From: Pseudomonas sp. PDM04 | Lineage (GTDB): Bacteria; Pseudomonadota; Gammaproteobacteria; Pseudomonadales; Pseudomonadaceae | Assembly: GCF_014851765.1 (NCBI RefSeq) | Contig: NZ_JACVAI010000001.1 | Coordinates: forward strand, 1,410,429-1,474,428 | Reading direction: 5' to 3' | Length of the DNA: 64,000 bases | Shown: one piece after another, positions 17,326-25,079 of the stretch | Layout of the letters: every line of letters begins with the position of its first letter | Numbering within the stretch: the first letter of the stretch is position 1 | The notes under the pieces: model-generated | Database searches by the model: none | The model's input: only the letters and a program-made list of their open reading frames with translations | Told to the model about the DNA's origin: nothing | Position numbers and translations under genes: made by a program

Positions 17326-18839
17326 GGCTGACCCTGACGCAACGGCTGTCGCTGGTGTTCGCCGTGCTGTTGCTGGTGTGCTGCGGCACGTCGGCCTGGA
17401 TGCAGGTGCGCTCCAACCAGATGCACGAGCAGGAGGTGGTGCAAGGGTTGTCGCGAGACCTGGCCCAGCACATTGCCCGTGACACCGTGCTGATGGACAC
17501 CCAGGGCCTCATGCCCAATGCCGTGCGCGATCTGTTCAGCAAGCTGATGCTGGTCAATCCCAGTGTCGAGGTGTATCTGCTCGACACCGGCGGCAGGATC
17601 GTCGGCAGTGCGGCGCCCGAAGGGCGGATTCACCGGGATCGGGTCGACCTGGCGCCGATCCAGCGCCTGCTCAGGGGCGACGCCCTGCCGATCCTCGGCG
17701 ACGACCCGCGCAGCGCCGAGGCCCGCAAGGTGTTCAGTGCGGCGCCGCTCAAGGTCGACGGCCAACCCGCCGGTTACCTGTACGTGGTGCTGCTGGGCGA
17801 GGACCACGATCGCCTCGCCGAACGGGGCGCCACCAGTGCGGCGCTCAATACCGCCTTGCTGTCCATCGGTCTGGTCGCCCTGCTCTGCCTGATCGCCGGT
17901 CTCACCGCGTTTGCGCTGATCACCCGGCCCTTGCGGCGCCTGACCGACACCGTCAGCCAGTTTGACATCGATGGCGTACCGGTTCCTGCACCGGCGGCCG
18001 CCCCCGCGGAAAAGACCGCCAGCCATGACGAAATCGCCATCCTCGATGCGACCTTCCGGCAGATGCAGGCGCGGCTCAGCGAGCAATGGCGTTCGCTGAC
18101 CCGCCAGGATCAGGAGCGCCGCGAACTGGTGGCGAACATTTCCCACGACCTGCGCACGCCCCTGGCCTCGCTGCATGGCTACCTGGAAACCCTGTCGCTC
18201 AAGGACGCCACCTTGTCCCCCGCCGACCGGCGCCGTTACCTGGGCATCGCCCTGGATCAGAGCCGCAAGGTGGGTGGCCTGGCGCAGTCGTTGCTGGAAC
18301 TGGTGCGGCTGGAACATGGTTTTGTGCAACCGGTGCTCGAACGCTTCTCCCTGACCGACCTGGTGCAGGACATTTTCCAGAAGTTCGAACTCACCGCCGA
18401 GGCGCGCCAGGTCGAACTCAAGGCCAGCTTCGCCCCCAACGTGGCGGCGGCCTGCGCCGACCTGGGGTTGATCGAGCGGGTGCTGACCAACCTGTTCGAC
18501 AACGCCTTGCGCCACACGCCGCAAGGAGGGGAGATCGAACTCAGCCTGCGGCCCCAGGGGTCCTTCATTGAAGTGACCGTCAGCGATACCGGGCCGGGGA
18601 TCGCTGCGGAACTGCGCGAAGGCCTGTTCCTGCGCCCGTTCAACATTGGCGGCGCACGCCGTGATGGCGGGTTGGGGTTGCGCATCGTCCATCGAATCCT
18701 GCAATTGCACGGGCGCGATATCCAACTGGTCGACGTGCCTGGGCGCGGCGCAACCTTTCGCTTCACATTGCCGGTGGATCAACAGACCGCCGAACACTGG
18801 GCCGTGCGCTCGATGAACCTGAACTCGCCACAAATCTGA
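17322..18839 (+). CDS. Two-component sensor histidine kinase paired with the 16609 regulator
   Basis: A 505-residue membrane kinase. Transmembrane segments are near residues 9-28 and 172-200; the periplasmic loop of about 140 residues has no cysteine pair. A HAMP domain follows, interrupted by a Pro/Ala-rich insert (about 219-229). The phosphoacceptor is His275 in NISHDLRTPL. The ATPase motifs are DNALRHTP, DTGPGIAAEL and the degenerate G2 GLGLRIV. It overlaps the response-regulator stop by four bases with a GGAGGAG binding site, and ends before a REP pair. The signal is unknown. Confidence 0.92.
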   Translation: MRLTLTQRLSLVFAVLLLVCCGTSAWMQVRSNQMHEQEVVQGLSRDLAQHIARDTVLMDTQGLMPNAVRDLFSKLMLVNPSVEVYLLDTGGRIVGSAAPEGRIHRDRVDLAPIQRLLRGDALPILGDDPRSAEARKVFSAAPLKVDGQPAGYLYVVLLGEDHDRLAERGATSAALNTALLSIGLVALLCLIAGLTAFALITRPLRRLTDTVSQFDIDGVPVPAPAAAPAEKTASHDEIAILDATFRQMQARLSEQWRSLTRQDQERRELVANISHDLRTPLASLHGYLETLSLKDATLSPADRRRYLGIALDQSRKVGGLAQSLLELVRLEHGFVQPVLERFSLTDLVQDIFQKFELTAEARQVELKASFAPNVAAACADLGLIERVLTNLFDNALRHTPQGGEIELSLRPQGSFIEVTVSDTGPGIAAELREGLFLRPFNIGGARRDGGLGLRIVHRILQLHGRDIQLVDVPGRGATFRFTLPVDQQTAEHWAVRSMNLNSPQI

Positions 18840-18874
18840 AACCGCCCGATTCTGTGGTTATCGTTGACCCCCTT

Positions 18875-18932
18875 TCGCGAGCAGGCTCGCGCCCACCAGG
18901 TCCGGTGCTCTTTCTGTGGGAGCGGGCTCCGG
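18875..18932. repeat. REP pair, one copy truncated
   Basis: An inverted REP core at about 18876-18898 and a shortened forward copy at 18913-18932 follow the kinase stop. The rest of the 245-bp gap before 19085 shows nothing else clear. Confidence 0.75.
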
Positions 18933-19084
18933 TCTCACCCTGTTGGTAACCCCACAGGTCCGATATGGCTATCTCGGCCGGTCTTTTCGTGACAACCCCG
19001 CTTCGGTCCAATAGATTAGTCGGCCGGAAAAAGCCCTGGCGCTTTCTCGCTTCTATTCAAGCTGAACAACGTAGTGAAATTTCA

Positions 19085-19789
19085 ATGTCCGATTCCAATA
19101 CCGCTGAATCCGTAGTCACCCTGTCGTCCAAAGCGGAATACGAAAACTCCATCAATCTTTCACAGCATGTGCCCCAGGCCAAAACCATCAGCGAGATGGT
19201 CCTGGACGCTTTCCAGTCCACCCGGGAAAGTGACCAGATCCGCGAGCTGCGTGCCGCGATTCGCCAGGCGCATGACCGCTTCGATGACGATACCGCCTAC
19301 GAGCTGATGGGCCAGCTCAAGCAGCTCAAGGACGCCGAAGCCGCCGACATCGCGGCCCTCGAGGACCTGAGCAGCAAATTCCCGATCAGCCGCATTCTGT
19401 CCAGCTTCAAGGACGATCCGGCGTTCCAGGAGATCGTCTATGGGCTGGCTCTGAAAGTGCTGAACCAGACGCATCAGGCCATCAGCAACCCCAGCGGTGG
19501 CAAGAGCAAGGCGTCCCGCGTGAAGAAAGAGGCCGAAGTGTTCACCATCAGTAAGGACGGCGTCAGCGTCACCCTGCCATTGCGCACCCCGCGTTCGCGC
19601 CTGAGCGTTGACCGTGAAGCGCTGGAGTTCCTCGGTTTCGCCTTCGTCGGCGAGGGCGATGAAGCAGAGCTGGAGAACGAGACGTTCCTCGACAATGCCG
19701 GCACCGAACAAGCGGCCAACCGCAAGAACATCATCACCGCGCTTCAACAGCAAACCGCCTTCGACGGCTACAGCATCGCCGCGCAGTAA
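19085..19789 (+). CDS. Cytoplasmic protein of unknown function
   Basis: A 234-residue acidic protein I do not recognise. The first 130 residues are strongly helical and charged (TRESDQIRELRAAIRQAH, LMGQLKQLKDAEAADIAALE), probably coiled coil. A basic linker follows (SGGKSKASRVKKEAE). The C-terminal half looks beta-rich (FTISKDGVSVTLPLRTPRSR). No signal peptide, membrane segment or enzyme motif is seen. ATG 19085 was taken because homologous-looking sequence begins there; the frame is open from 18965. It is a single-gene unit with a good terminator at 19820. The basic linker could bind nucleic acid, but that is a guess. Confidence 0.65.
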   Translation: MSDSNTAESVVTLSSKAEYENSINLSQHVPQAKTISEMVLDAFQSTRESDQIRELRAAIRQAHDRFDDDTAYELMGQLKQLKDAEAADIAALEDLSSKFPISRILSSFKDDPAFQEIVYGLALKVLNQTHQAISNPSGGKSKASRVKKEAEVFTISKDGVSVTLPLRTPRSRLSVDREALEFLGFAFVGEGDEAELENETFLDNAGTEQAANRKNIITALQQQTAFDGYSIAAQ

Positions 19790-19819
19790 CCCTCCGCGCG
19801 ACACTCGCCGCTGACCTGA

Positions 19820-19847
19820 AAGCCCCGCCCCAGAGCGGGGCTTTTTA
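19820..19847 (+). terminator. Rho-independent terminator
   Basis: AGCCCCGC and GCGGGGCT form an 8-bp stem around a six-base loop, followed by TTTTTATT. It closes the single-gene unit 19085-19789. Confidence 0.85.
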
Positions 19848-20001
19848 TTGCCCGCGATTCCTGCAAAACCCCGATTACTCTCACAGTATCGACACATGAA
19901 TAAACACTTCCCTCCACCCTTGAGCATCACGGGTCCGCCTGCGGGGAACGTCAACTCACTTTCCAGCCCAAGACTTCAGTGGTGCGATTGCTGAGGTCAT
20001 C

Positions 20002-21432
20002 ATGCACACACCTCCCTTGTACCGTCAGTTAGCCGACCACTACCTCGACGCCATCCGCAGCGGCACCTTGAAAACCGGCGAACGCTTCCCCTCGATCAGG
20101 CTGATGATGGAAAAACACGCCGTCAGCCTGTCGACCGCCGTGCAGGTTTGCCGCGAACTGGAGGACTGCGGCGTGCTGGAAGCCCGTCCGCGCTCCGGCA
20201 ACTACATTCGCCAGCCAGAGGCGGCGCCCAAAACCGCCCCGACGGCCTCCCCCGCCGACCTCGACAGCAGCGTCTACGTCGGCATTCACCCGCCCGTGTC
20301 GGCGGTGTTCAAGGCTGGCCAGCGGGCGTCCGTCAAGGTCAATTTCGCCAGCGCCTATTGCGCGCCCTCGCTCTACCCGCTGAAGATCCTGCAGGACCAT
20401 ATGGCCAAGGCACTGCGTCGGGATGCGCACCTGCTCGATGCCGAAGGCTCGACCTGCGGCCACCTGGCGCTGCGCAGCGTCCTCGCCCGCCGCGCGTTGA
20501 CCGCCAAAGCCCACCTGCCGGCCGAGAAAATCGTCATCACCCACGGCGCCACCGAGGCGCTCACCCTGGCGTTGCGAGCCGTCACCCAACCCGGCGACAC
20601 CGTGGCCGTGGAGTCGCCGACCTTCTACGGGCTGCTGCAGATGCTCGAAAGCTTGCATCTGCACGTACGGGAAGTGCCGGCGACGGCCCAGTCGGGCATC
20701 AACCTGCTGGCGCTCGAGCAACTGCTGCAAAGCCCGGAGCGCATTCACGCGCTGATCGTCATGCCCAACCTGCAAAACCCGCTGGGCAGCATCATGCCCG
20801 ACGCCAACAAGGCACGGCTGGTGCAACTGTGCGCCGAGCACGGCACGGTGCTGATCGAAGATGACACCTTTGGCGACCTGGTGGACACCGAGCAGCCGCT
20901 GTCCACGCTCAAGTACTGGGACCGCGGCGACACCGTGATCCACTGCGCCTCGCTGAACAAAACCCTGGCCCCGGGCATGCGCCTGGGCTGGATCAGCGCC
21001 GGGAAATGGCACGAACGGGTGGAAATGCTCAAACACAGCCAATCCCGGGGTTGTGAGGTGTTATCGCAACTGGCGGTCAGTGCGTTCATGAAAACACCGT
21101 CCTACGAACGTTACCTGCGCCGCTTGAGGAAAACCCTGACACAGCAACGCCAGCACATGAGCGCGGCCATCACCCGCTATTTCCCGACAGGCACCTGCGT
21201 CAGCGAGCCTCGGGGCGGGACGTTGCTGTGGGTGGAGTTGCCGTCGCACTGCTCGGCGATGCGGCTGTTTCATGAGGGCTTGAAGGCGGGGATCCAGATT
21301 TCACCTGGGGATATCTTTTCCAATGGCCAGCGTTTCAGCCATTTCGTGCGGATGGGCTGCGGGGCGCCGTATTCGCCGAAGATCGACGAGGCGCTGGCGA
21401 CATTGGGCCAGCTCCTGAAAAAACAGGAATGA
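20002..21432 (+). CDS. MocR-type regulator (GntR helix-turn-helix plus aminotransferase domain)
   Basis: A 476-residue fusion. Residues 1-75 form a GntR winged helix (LYRQLADHYLDAIRSGTLKTGERFPS, AVSLSTAVQVCRELEDCGVLEARPRSG). After a linker of about 40 residues comes a fold-type I aminotransferase domain. Its PLP lysine is in CASLNKTLAPGMRLGW, with ITHGATEALTLALRAV, MPNLQNPLGS and IEDDTFGDL as other cofactor-site blocks. MocR proteins usually sense PLP or an amino compound and control nearby metabolic genes. It faces the end of the 21563-30835 cluster across a REP pair, so whether it regulates that cluster or something else is open. Confidence 0.88.
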   Translation: MHTPPLYRQLADHYLDAIRSGTLKTGERFPSIRLMMEKHAVSLSTAVQVCRELEDCGVLEARPRSGNYIRQPEAAPKTAPTASPADLDSSVYVGIHPPVSAVFKAGQRASVKVNFASAYCAPSLYPLKILQDHMAKALRRDAHLLDAEGSTCGHLALRSVLARRALTAKAHLPAEKIVITHGATEALTLALRAVTQPGDTVAVESPTFYGLLQMLESLHLHVREVPATAQSGINLLALEQLLQSPERIHALIVMPNLQNPLGSIMPDANKARLVQLCAEHGTVLIEDDTFGDLVDTEQPLSTLKYWDRGDTVIHCASLNKTLAPGMRLGWISAGKWHERVEMLKHSQSRGCEVLSQLAVSAFMKTPSYERYLRRLRKTLTQQRQHMSAAITRYFPTGTCVSEPRGGTLLWVELPSHCSAMRLFHEGLKAGIQISPGDIFSNGQRFSHFVRMGCGAPYSPKIDEALATLGQLLKKQE

Positions 21433-21440
21433 ACCCAACC

Positions 21441-21530
21441 GTGTGGGAGCGAGCCTGCTCGCGAAGAGCGTCAACGATCACGCCGGGTGCCTGACACCCC
21501 CTTTTTTCGCGAGCAGGCTCGCCCCGCAGG
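21441..21530. repeat. REP inverted pair
   Basis: Forward core at 21441-21465 and inverted core at 21508-21530, between the convergent MocR gene and the MBL-fold gene. It marks the left edge of the putative biosynthetic cluster. Confidence 0.85.
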
Positions 21531-21562
21531 ACCAGTGCCGGCCTGTTGGAAGCAGTGAATCC

Positions 21563-22363
21563 TCAGACCGGCGGCTGATGCAGGCAGATGATGTGCGGGT
21601 CGTCATGCCAATGGGGGAAACGCTCGGCGATCAGCGGGTCATGGCCGGGTATGACGTGATCCTCGCCGTCGGACAAGTCATCGATCAGGCTGAACGCCTC
21701 CAGCGTCTGCGCCAAATCATCCAGAATCGGAAACGGGCTGCGCTCGCGAATGTTGGCCCACAGGTGCGCAGCGTCCGACGCCAGGACAATCCAGCCACGC
21801 GCCGTGTGGACCCGTACCACCTGGCTGCCCGGCGTATGCCCGCCCACCGGGTGCAGCGTCACGCCCGGCATCACCTCCACCCCGCCGCCATGCAAACGCA
21901 TGCGCCCTTCGAACAGCGGCGGCAATGCCGACATCACATCCTCCACCTCATAGGTTTTGTTCACCGTGCGATGGCTCATTTTCGGGCCGGTGCAGAAGCG
22001 CAGCTCGGCTTCCTGCAGGTGCACCGTGGCGTTGGGAAACAACCCAAGATTGCCGGCGTGATCCCAGTGCAGATGGGTCAGGATCAAGTGCTTGACCGCT
22101 GTCGGATCGATATCCAGTTGGCGCAGGGATTGTTCCGGCAGGCGATACATCTGACGGTTGCGCCGGTCGGCCGTGGCCGGTTGAAAACAGGTGTCGACCA
22201 CGATGACCTGCTGCGCGTTGCGAATCACCCAGAAGTAGTAATCCAGCGGCATCGACGCGTTCGGATCACCGCAGCAGGCGTCGTAAAGAAAGTTCTCCCG
22301 CGCCGTGCGCTGGGCATTGGCGCCGACACGAATGGCGAACACTTCGTACACGGGAATGGACAT
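21563..22363 (-). CDS. Metallo-beta-lactamase-fold hydrolase (AHL-lactonase-like)
   Basis: A 266-residue MBL-fold enzyme of the group often annotated N-acyl homoserine lactonase family. The zinc motif HLHWDH lies at residues 97-102; further ligands are His in GGHTPGSQ and Asp in LASDAAHLW, with a late HVIPGHDP. Two ATGs are possible: 22369 sits directly on the AGGAG site, so I chose 22363, which has proper spacing. It is the last gene of the cluster, 7 bp after the diiron oxygenase. In context it more probably hydrolyses a lactone, ester or thioester in the pathway than quenches quorum signals, but either is possible. Confidence 0.82.
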   Translation of the reverse strand: MSIPVYEVFAIRVGANAQRTARENFLYDACCGDPNASMPLDYYFWVIRNAQQVIVVDTCFQPATADRRNRQMYRLPEQSLRQLDIDPTAVKHLILTHLHWDHAGNLGLFPNATVHLQEAELRFCTGPKMSHRTVNKTYEVEDVMSALPPLFEGRMRLHGGGVEVMPGVTLHPVGGHTPGSQVVRVHTARGWIVLASDAAHLWANIRERSPFPILDDLAQTLEAFSLIDDLSDGEDHVIPGHDPLIAERFPHWHDDPHIICLHQPPV

Positions 22364-22376
22364 GTTCATCTCCTGA

Positions 22377-23336
22377 TCAGGCTACTGCGGCGGTTTTGAG
22401 GGTCGGTCGGAAGTCGAAATCGATTGCGTCGCTGATCCCCAGGTCCTCGGCCAACCGTTGCAGGCCGCTGTAGTCGCGCATGATCGTGGCGTTTTTGTTG
22501 CGCTCTTGGGTGTCGGCAATGATCTGCTGCGCTGCGTCCACACCGAGCTGGGTCAGAATCGCCTCCCACATCGAGTAGTCCTGGGCCACAAATGCACTCA
22601 GCGCCACCGACAAGGTCTGTGTGAAAAACGCCTGCTGGCTCGGCTGCAGGTTGGCGTACATGACCTTCGCCACCTCGGCGAGCACCTTGCTGTGGGCATA
22701 CTCGTCACGGTTGTGCAGTTCGGCGACCCGGCGGTTTTGCGGCTGGATGGTCTGGTCGTCGGCCAGCAAGTCCAGGTAGGCGTTGACGCTGATCTCGGCC
22801 ACCACCGCAAAGGTGATCGACGCCAGATCGCGCTGCCACTGCTCGGCCAGGGTTTCACGCAACGCGACAAGCCGCCGGTAGGTGACGGAGGGCGGCAAAT
22901 CCAGGTTCTGATCGAGCGCGCGGTCCTCTCGGGTCCGTTCGATGGCGCGCAGGTGCATGAGCGTGTGGTAGTGCTCATCGATCAACGTCTGTTGCATCGC
23001 CTCGCGAAAATGCCAGTCGTCCTTGCCCAGGTACTGGTTGGCAATCACGCTCAGTGCCGGGTTCACCACGTGTTCTTCGGCGGTGACCGTGCGCAGGTTG
23101 TAGCCGATCCAGCCCCAGGTCAGCACGCTGCTCTTGAGCTCTTCGCTCAGGGCCTGGAATTTCGGATGATGGAAAAACGGCACCATGCACTCCGGGTAAT
23201 CCGGGCGGGCCGGGTCGAACGCTTCGCTGACCAGCGCCTTGTCCGGCGAGCACACCGTGGCGCGCCGGGTCCAGGCCTGATTGAGGCGCACGACCAGTTG
23301 ATGATCGACCTTGGCGATCTCGATTGCAGTTTTCAT
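22377..23336 (-). CDS. AurF-type diiron N-oxygenase
   Basis: A 319-residue ferritin-like oxygenase of the AurF/CmlI type, which oxidises amines to hydroxylamine, nitroso or nitro groups using a diiron centre. Every ligand position of AurF has a counterpart with the right spacing: Glu87 or 88 (TAEEH), Glu121 and His124 (DEHYH), Glu181 (AEISV), and His208, Glu212 and His215 (HNRDEYAH). It is soluble, with no signal peptide. It lies between the dioxygenase gene and the MBL gene in one transcript. An N-oxidised product is therefore likely. The natural substrate is probably an aliphatic amino compound supplied by the aminomutase-like and aminotransferase enzymes, which is inference. Confidence 0.85.
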   Translation of the reverse strand: MKTAIEIAKVDHQLVVRLNQAWTRRATVCSPDKALVSEAFDPARPDYPECMVPFFHHPKFQALSEELKSSVLTWGWIGYNLRTVTAEEHVVNPALSVIANQYLGKDDWHFREAMQQTLIDEHYHTLMHLRAIERTREDRALDQNLDLPPSVTYRRLVALRETLAEQWQRDLASITFAVVAEISVNAYLDLLADDQTIQPQNRRVAELHNRDEYAHSKVLAEVAKVMYANLQPSQQAFFTQTLSVALSAFVAQDYSMWEAILTQLGVDAAQQIIADTQERNKNATIMRDYSGLQRLAEDLGISDAIDFDFRPTLKTAAVA

Positions 23337-23402
23337 GACGCGATACCTGTAGGACGCGTACCCACTTGGGGTACGCCGAAGGAAAAGTGAGCGACGGATG
23401 AA

Positions 23403-24161
23403 TCAGGCCAGCCAGTAGCGGGTCAGGTGGCGACCGGGGTCCGTGTAGCGACTGCGGGCATGGATCATGCGCCAGTTGTCCCAGATCAGCAGGCAGCCAT
23501 CGGGAATCAGCACCGGCGTGTTGTGCTCAATGAAATAGGCTTCGCCCAGGGTGGCGAAGCGGGCCAATGGCGAGGTGCTGTTGGTCACTTGCGATTGCTG
23601 CAGGTCCTCCTTCGAAGGGTTCACATCGCCGTAGTGAAACTGGTTGTAGCTGAAGCGGAAAATATCCCCTTCCTCCGTAGGTGTAAGGATGTACTCCTTG
23701 ACCCGCGTCTGCGCCGCTTCACCGGGTTTGGCGGTGGCGACGAATTCCACGGGGGTTTCGTCGAGCCATTCCCGCAGCGCCGGCTCGGTGCGCGCCAGGA
23801 ACGTCAGGAACTCGATGCCATCCACCAGCCCCGTATGCCCGCCGCCGCAGGTCGCCTGTTGATGACAATGCAGCGCCAGATAACGCGGCGGCGGCCCATA
23901 GACCGGCGCTTCCGTGTGCGGACCGATGCCGTTCATGCTCTGGGAGTACGGCAAATCTTCGTACCCGGGCTTGCGGGTGATGGCGAAGGCGGTTTGCCCG
24001 TTGAATTGCGGAAGGATCCGACCGAACGCCTGCAATGTGCCGACGACATCGTAGGCAAATTCTGCAGCGGTCAGTAGCGTCCAGCCACGGGACGAAAGCT
24101 CTTCGTGGCGATGGCCCAGTGAAACGTAAGGTGTAGACACAGCAATCCCTTGATCTGACAT
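23403..24161 (-). CDS. TauD/TfdA-like Fe(II)/2-oxoglutarate dioxygenase
   Basis: A 252-residue enzyme of the TauD/clavaminate synthase superfamily. The facial triad is His82 and Glu84 (GPHTEAP) with distal His234 (RMIHARSRY). Arg244 or Arg248 near the end would bind 2-oxoglutarate. The use of Glu rather than Asp in the first motif resembles amino-acid hydroxylases such as the arginine and asparagine beta-hydroxylase group. Expected chemistry is hydroxylation, desaturation or cyclisation of an amino acid or its derivative. It sits 21 bp after the aminotransferase gene and 66 bp before the N-oxygenase gene. Confidence 0.82.
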   Translation of the reverse strand: MSDQGIAVSTPYVSLGHRHEELSSRGWTLLTAAEFAYDVVGTLQAFGRILPQFNGQTAFAITRKPGYEDLPYSQSMNGIGPHTEAPVYGPPPRYLALHCHQQATCGGGHTGLVDGIEFLTFLARTEPALREWLDETPVEFVATAKPGEAAQTRVKEYILTPTEEGDIFRFSYNQFHYGDVNPSKEDLQQSQVTNSTSPLARFATLGEAYFIEHNTPVLIPDGCLLIWDNWRMIHARSRYTDPGRHLTRYWLA

Positions 24162-24182
24162 GGCGGTGTTCCTGGTGGTTGT

Positions 24183-25055
24183 TCAGGCGTTAACGGTTGA
24201 GGTGTAGGCGGCAATGAAGTCGCGGCAGGCGTCGCCAGGGCGATAGCGTTGCGCGTCGATGCTCTGTACCGGGGTGATTTCAGCGGCGGTGCCGGTCAGA
24301 AAACACTCCTCGAAATCGCCAAGCTCCGTCGGAAGAATCGTGCGCTGGACCACCTGGTAGTCCAGTGCCCTGGCCAGTTCGATGACGGTCTGGCGGGTGA
24401 TGCCATCGAGAAAGCAATCGGGCCGTGGCGTGTGCAGCGTCCGGCCTTTGGCGAAGAACACGTTGGCGCTGGTGGCTTCGGCGACATGGCCGCGCCAGTC
24501 GAGCATCAGCGCGTCGTGATAACCCTGGTTCTCGGCATTGTGCTTGCTGAGCGTGGCGATCTGGTAATGCCCGGAGGCCTTGGCTTCGAAGGGGCTGGTG
24601 TCGGGTGGCGGGCGTCGCCACCCGGCCGTCTTCAGGCGAATGCCGGCCATGCGCGCCGCCGGGTCGAAGTAGCTTGGCCACTGCCAGCAGGCAATTGCCA
24701 CATGCACGCGGTTGAAGCGCGCCGAGGTGGAGATCATTTCACTGCCGCGCCACGCCACCGGGCGCAGGTAACCGTCGACCACGCGGTTGCGTTGCAGCAG
24801 CTCATGGCTGGCCGACTCCAGTTCGGCCAGCTCATACGGAATGGCGAAGTCCATCAACTGCGCCGAGCGATACAACCGCTCGCTGTGTTCGCGCAGTTTG
24901 AAGATCCTGCCGTTGTAGACCCGCTCCCCTTCATACACGGTACTGGCGTAGTGCAGCCCGTGGCTGAGCACGTGCAACCGTGCCTGGGACCACTCGACGA
25001 ATTCGCCATCGAGCCAGATGAAACCTTCTCGCTGATCAAACGGAATGCTGCTCAT
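24183..25055 (-). CDS. Fold-type IV PLP aminotransferase, branched-chain-like
   Basis: A 290-residue enzyme of the IlvE/D-amino-acid aminotransferase fold. Family features: FIWLDGEFVEWSQARLHVLSHGLHYASTVYEGERVY, LRPVAWRGSE, the PLP lysine in QIATLSKHNAENQG, ATSANVFFAKG, and the phosphate-binding CFLTGTAAEITPV. A housekeeping IlvE would normally stand alone; here it is embedded in a tight operon, 24 bp after the radical SAM gene and 21 bp before the dioxygenase gene. It probably adds or removes an amino group on a pathway intermediate. Substrate specificity cannot be read from the sequence. Confidence 0.85.
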   Translation of the reverse strand: MSSIPFDQREGFIWLDGEFVEWSQARLHVLSHGLHYASTVYEGERVYNGRIFKLREHSERLYRSAQLMDFAIPYELAELESASHELLQRNRVVDGYLRPVAWRGSEMISTSARFNRVHVAIACWQWPSYFDPAARMAGIRLKTAGWRRPPPDTSPFEAKASGHYQIATLSKHNAENQGYHDALMLDWRGHVAEATSANVFFAKGRTLHTPRPDCFLDGITRQTVIELARALDYQVVQRTILPTELGDFEECFLTGTAAEITPVQSIDAQRYRPGDACRDFIAAYTSTVNA

Positions 25056-25079
25056 GTCCTTGTCTCCAGATGAATCGTC

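Noticed and set aside
21563..22363. A dedicated quorum-quenching AHL lactonase
   Set aside because: The fold fits, but the gene is the last of a tight biosynthetic operon and no AHL system is nearby, so a pathway hydrolase is at least as likely; kept as MBL-fold hydrolase only.
24183..25055. Housekeeping ilvE
   Set aside because: The gene is embedded with gaps of 21-24 bp among secondary-metabolism genes and is better read as a pathway aminotransferase.
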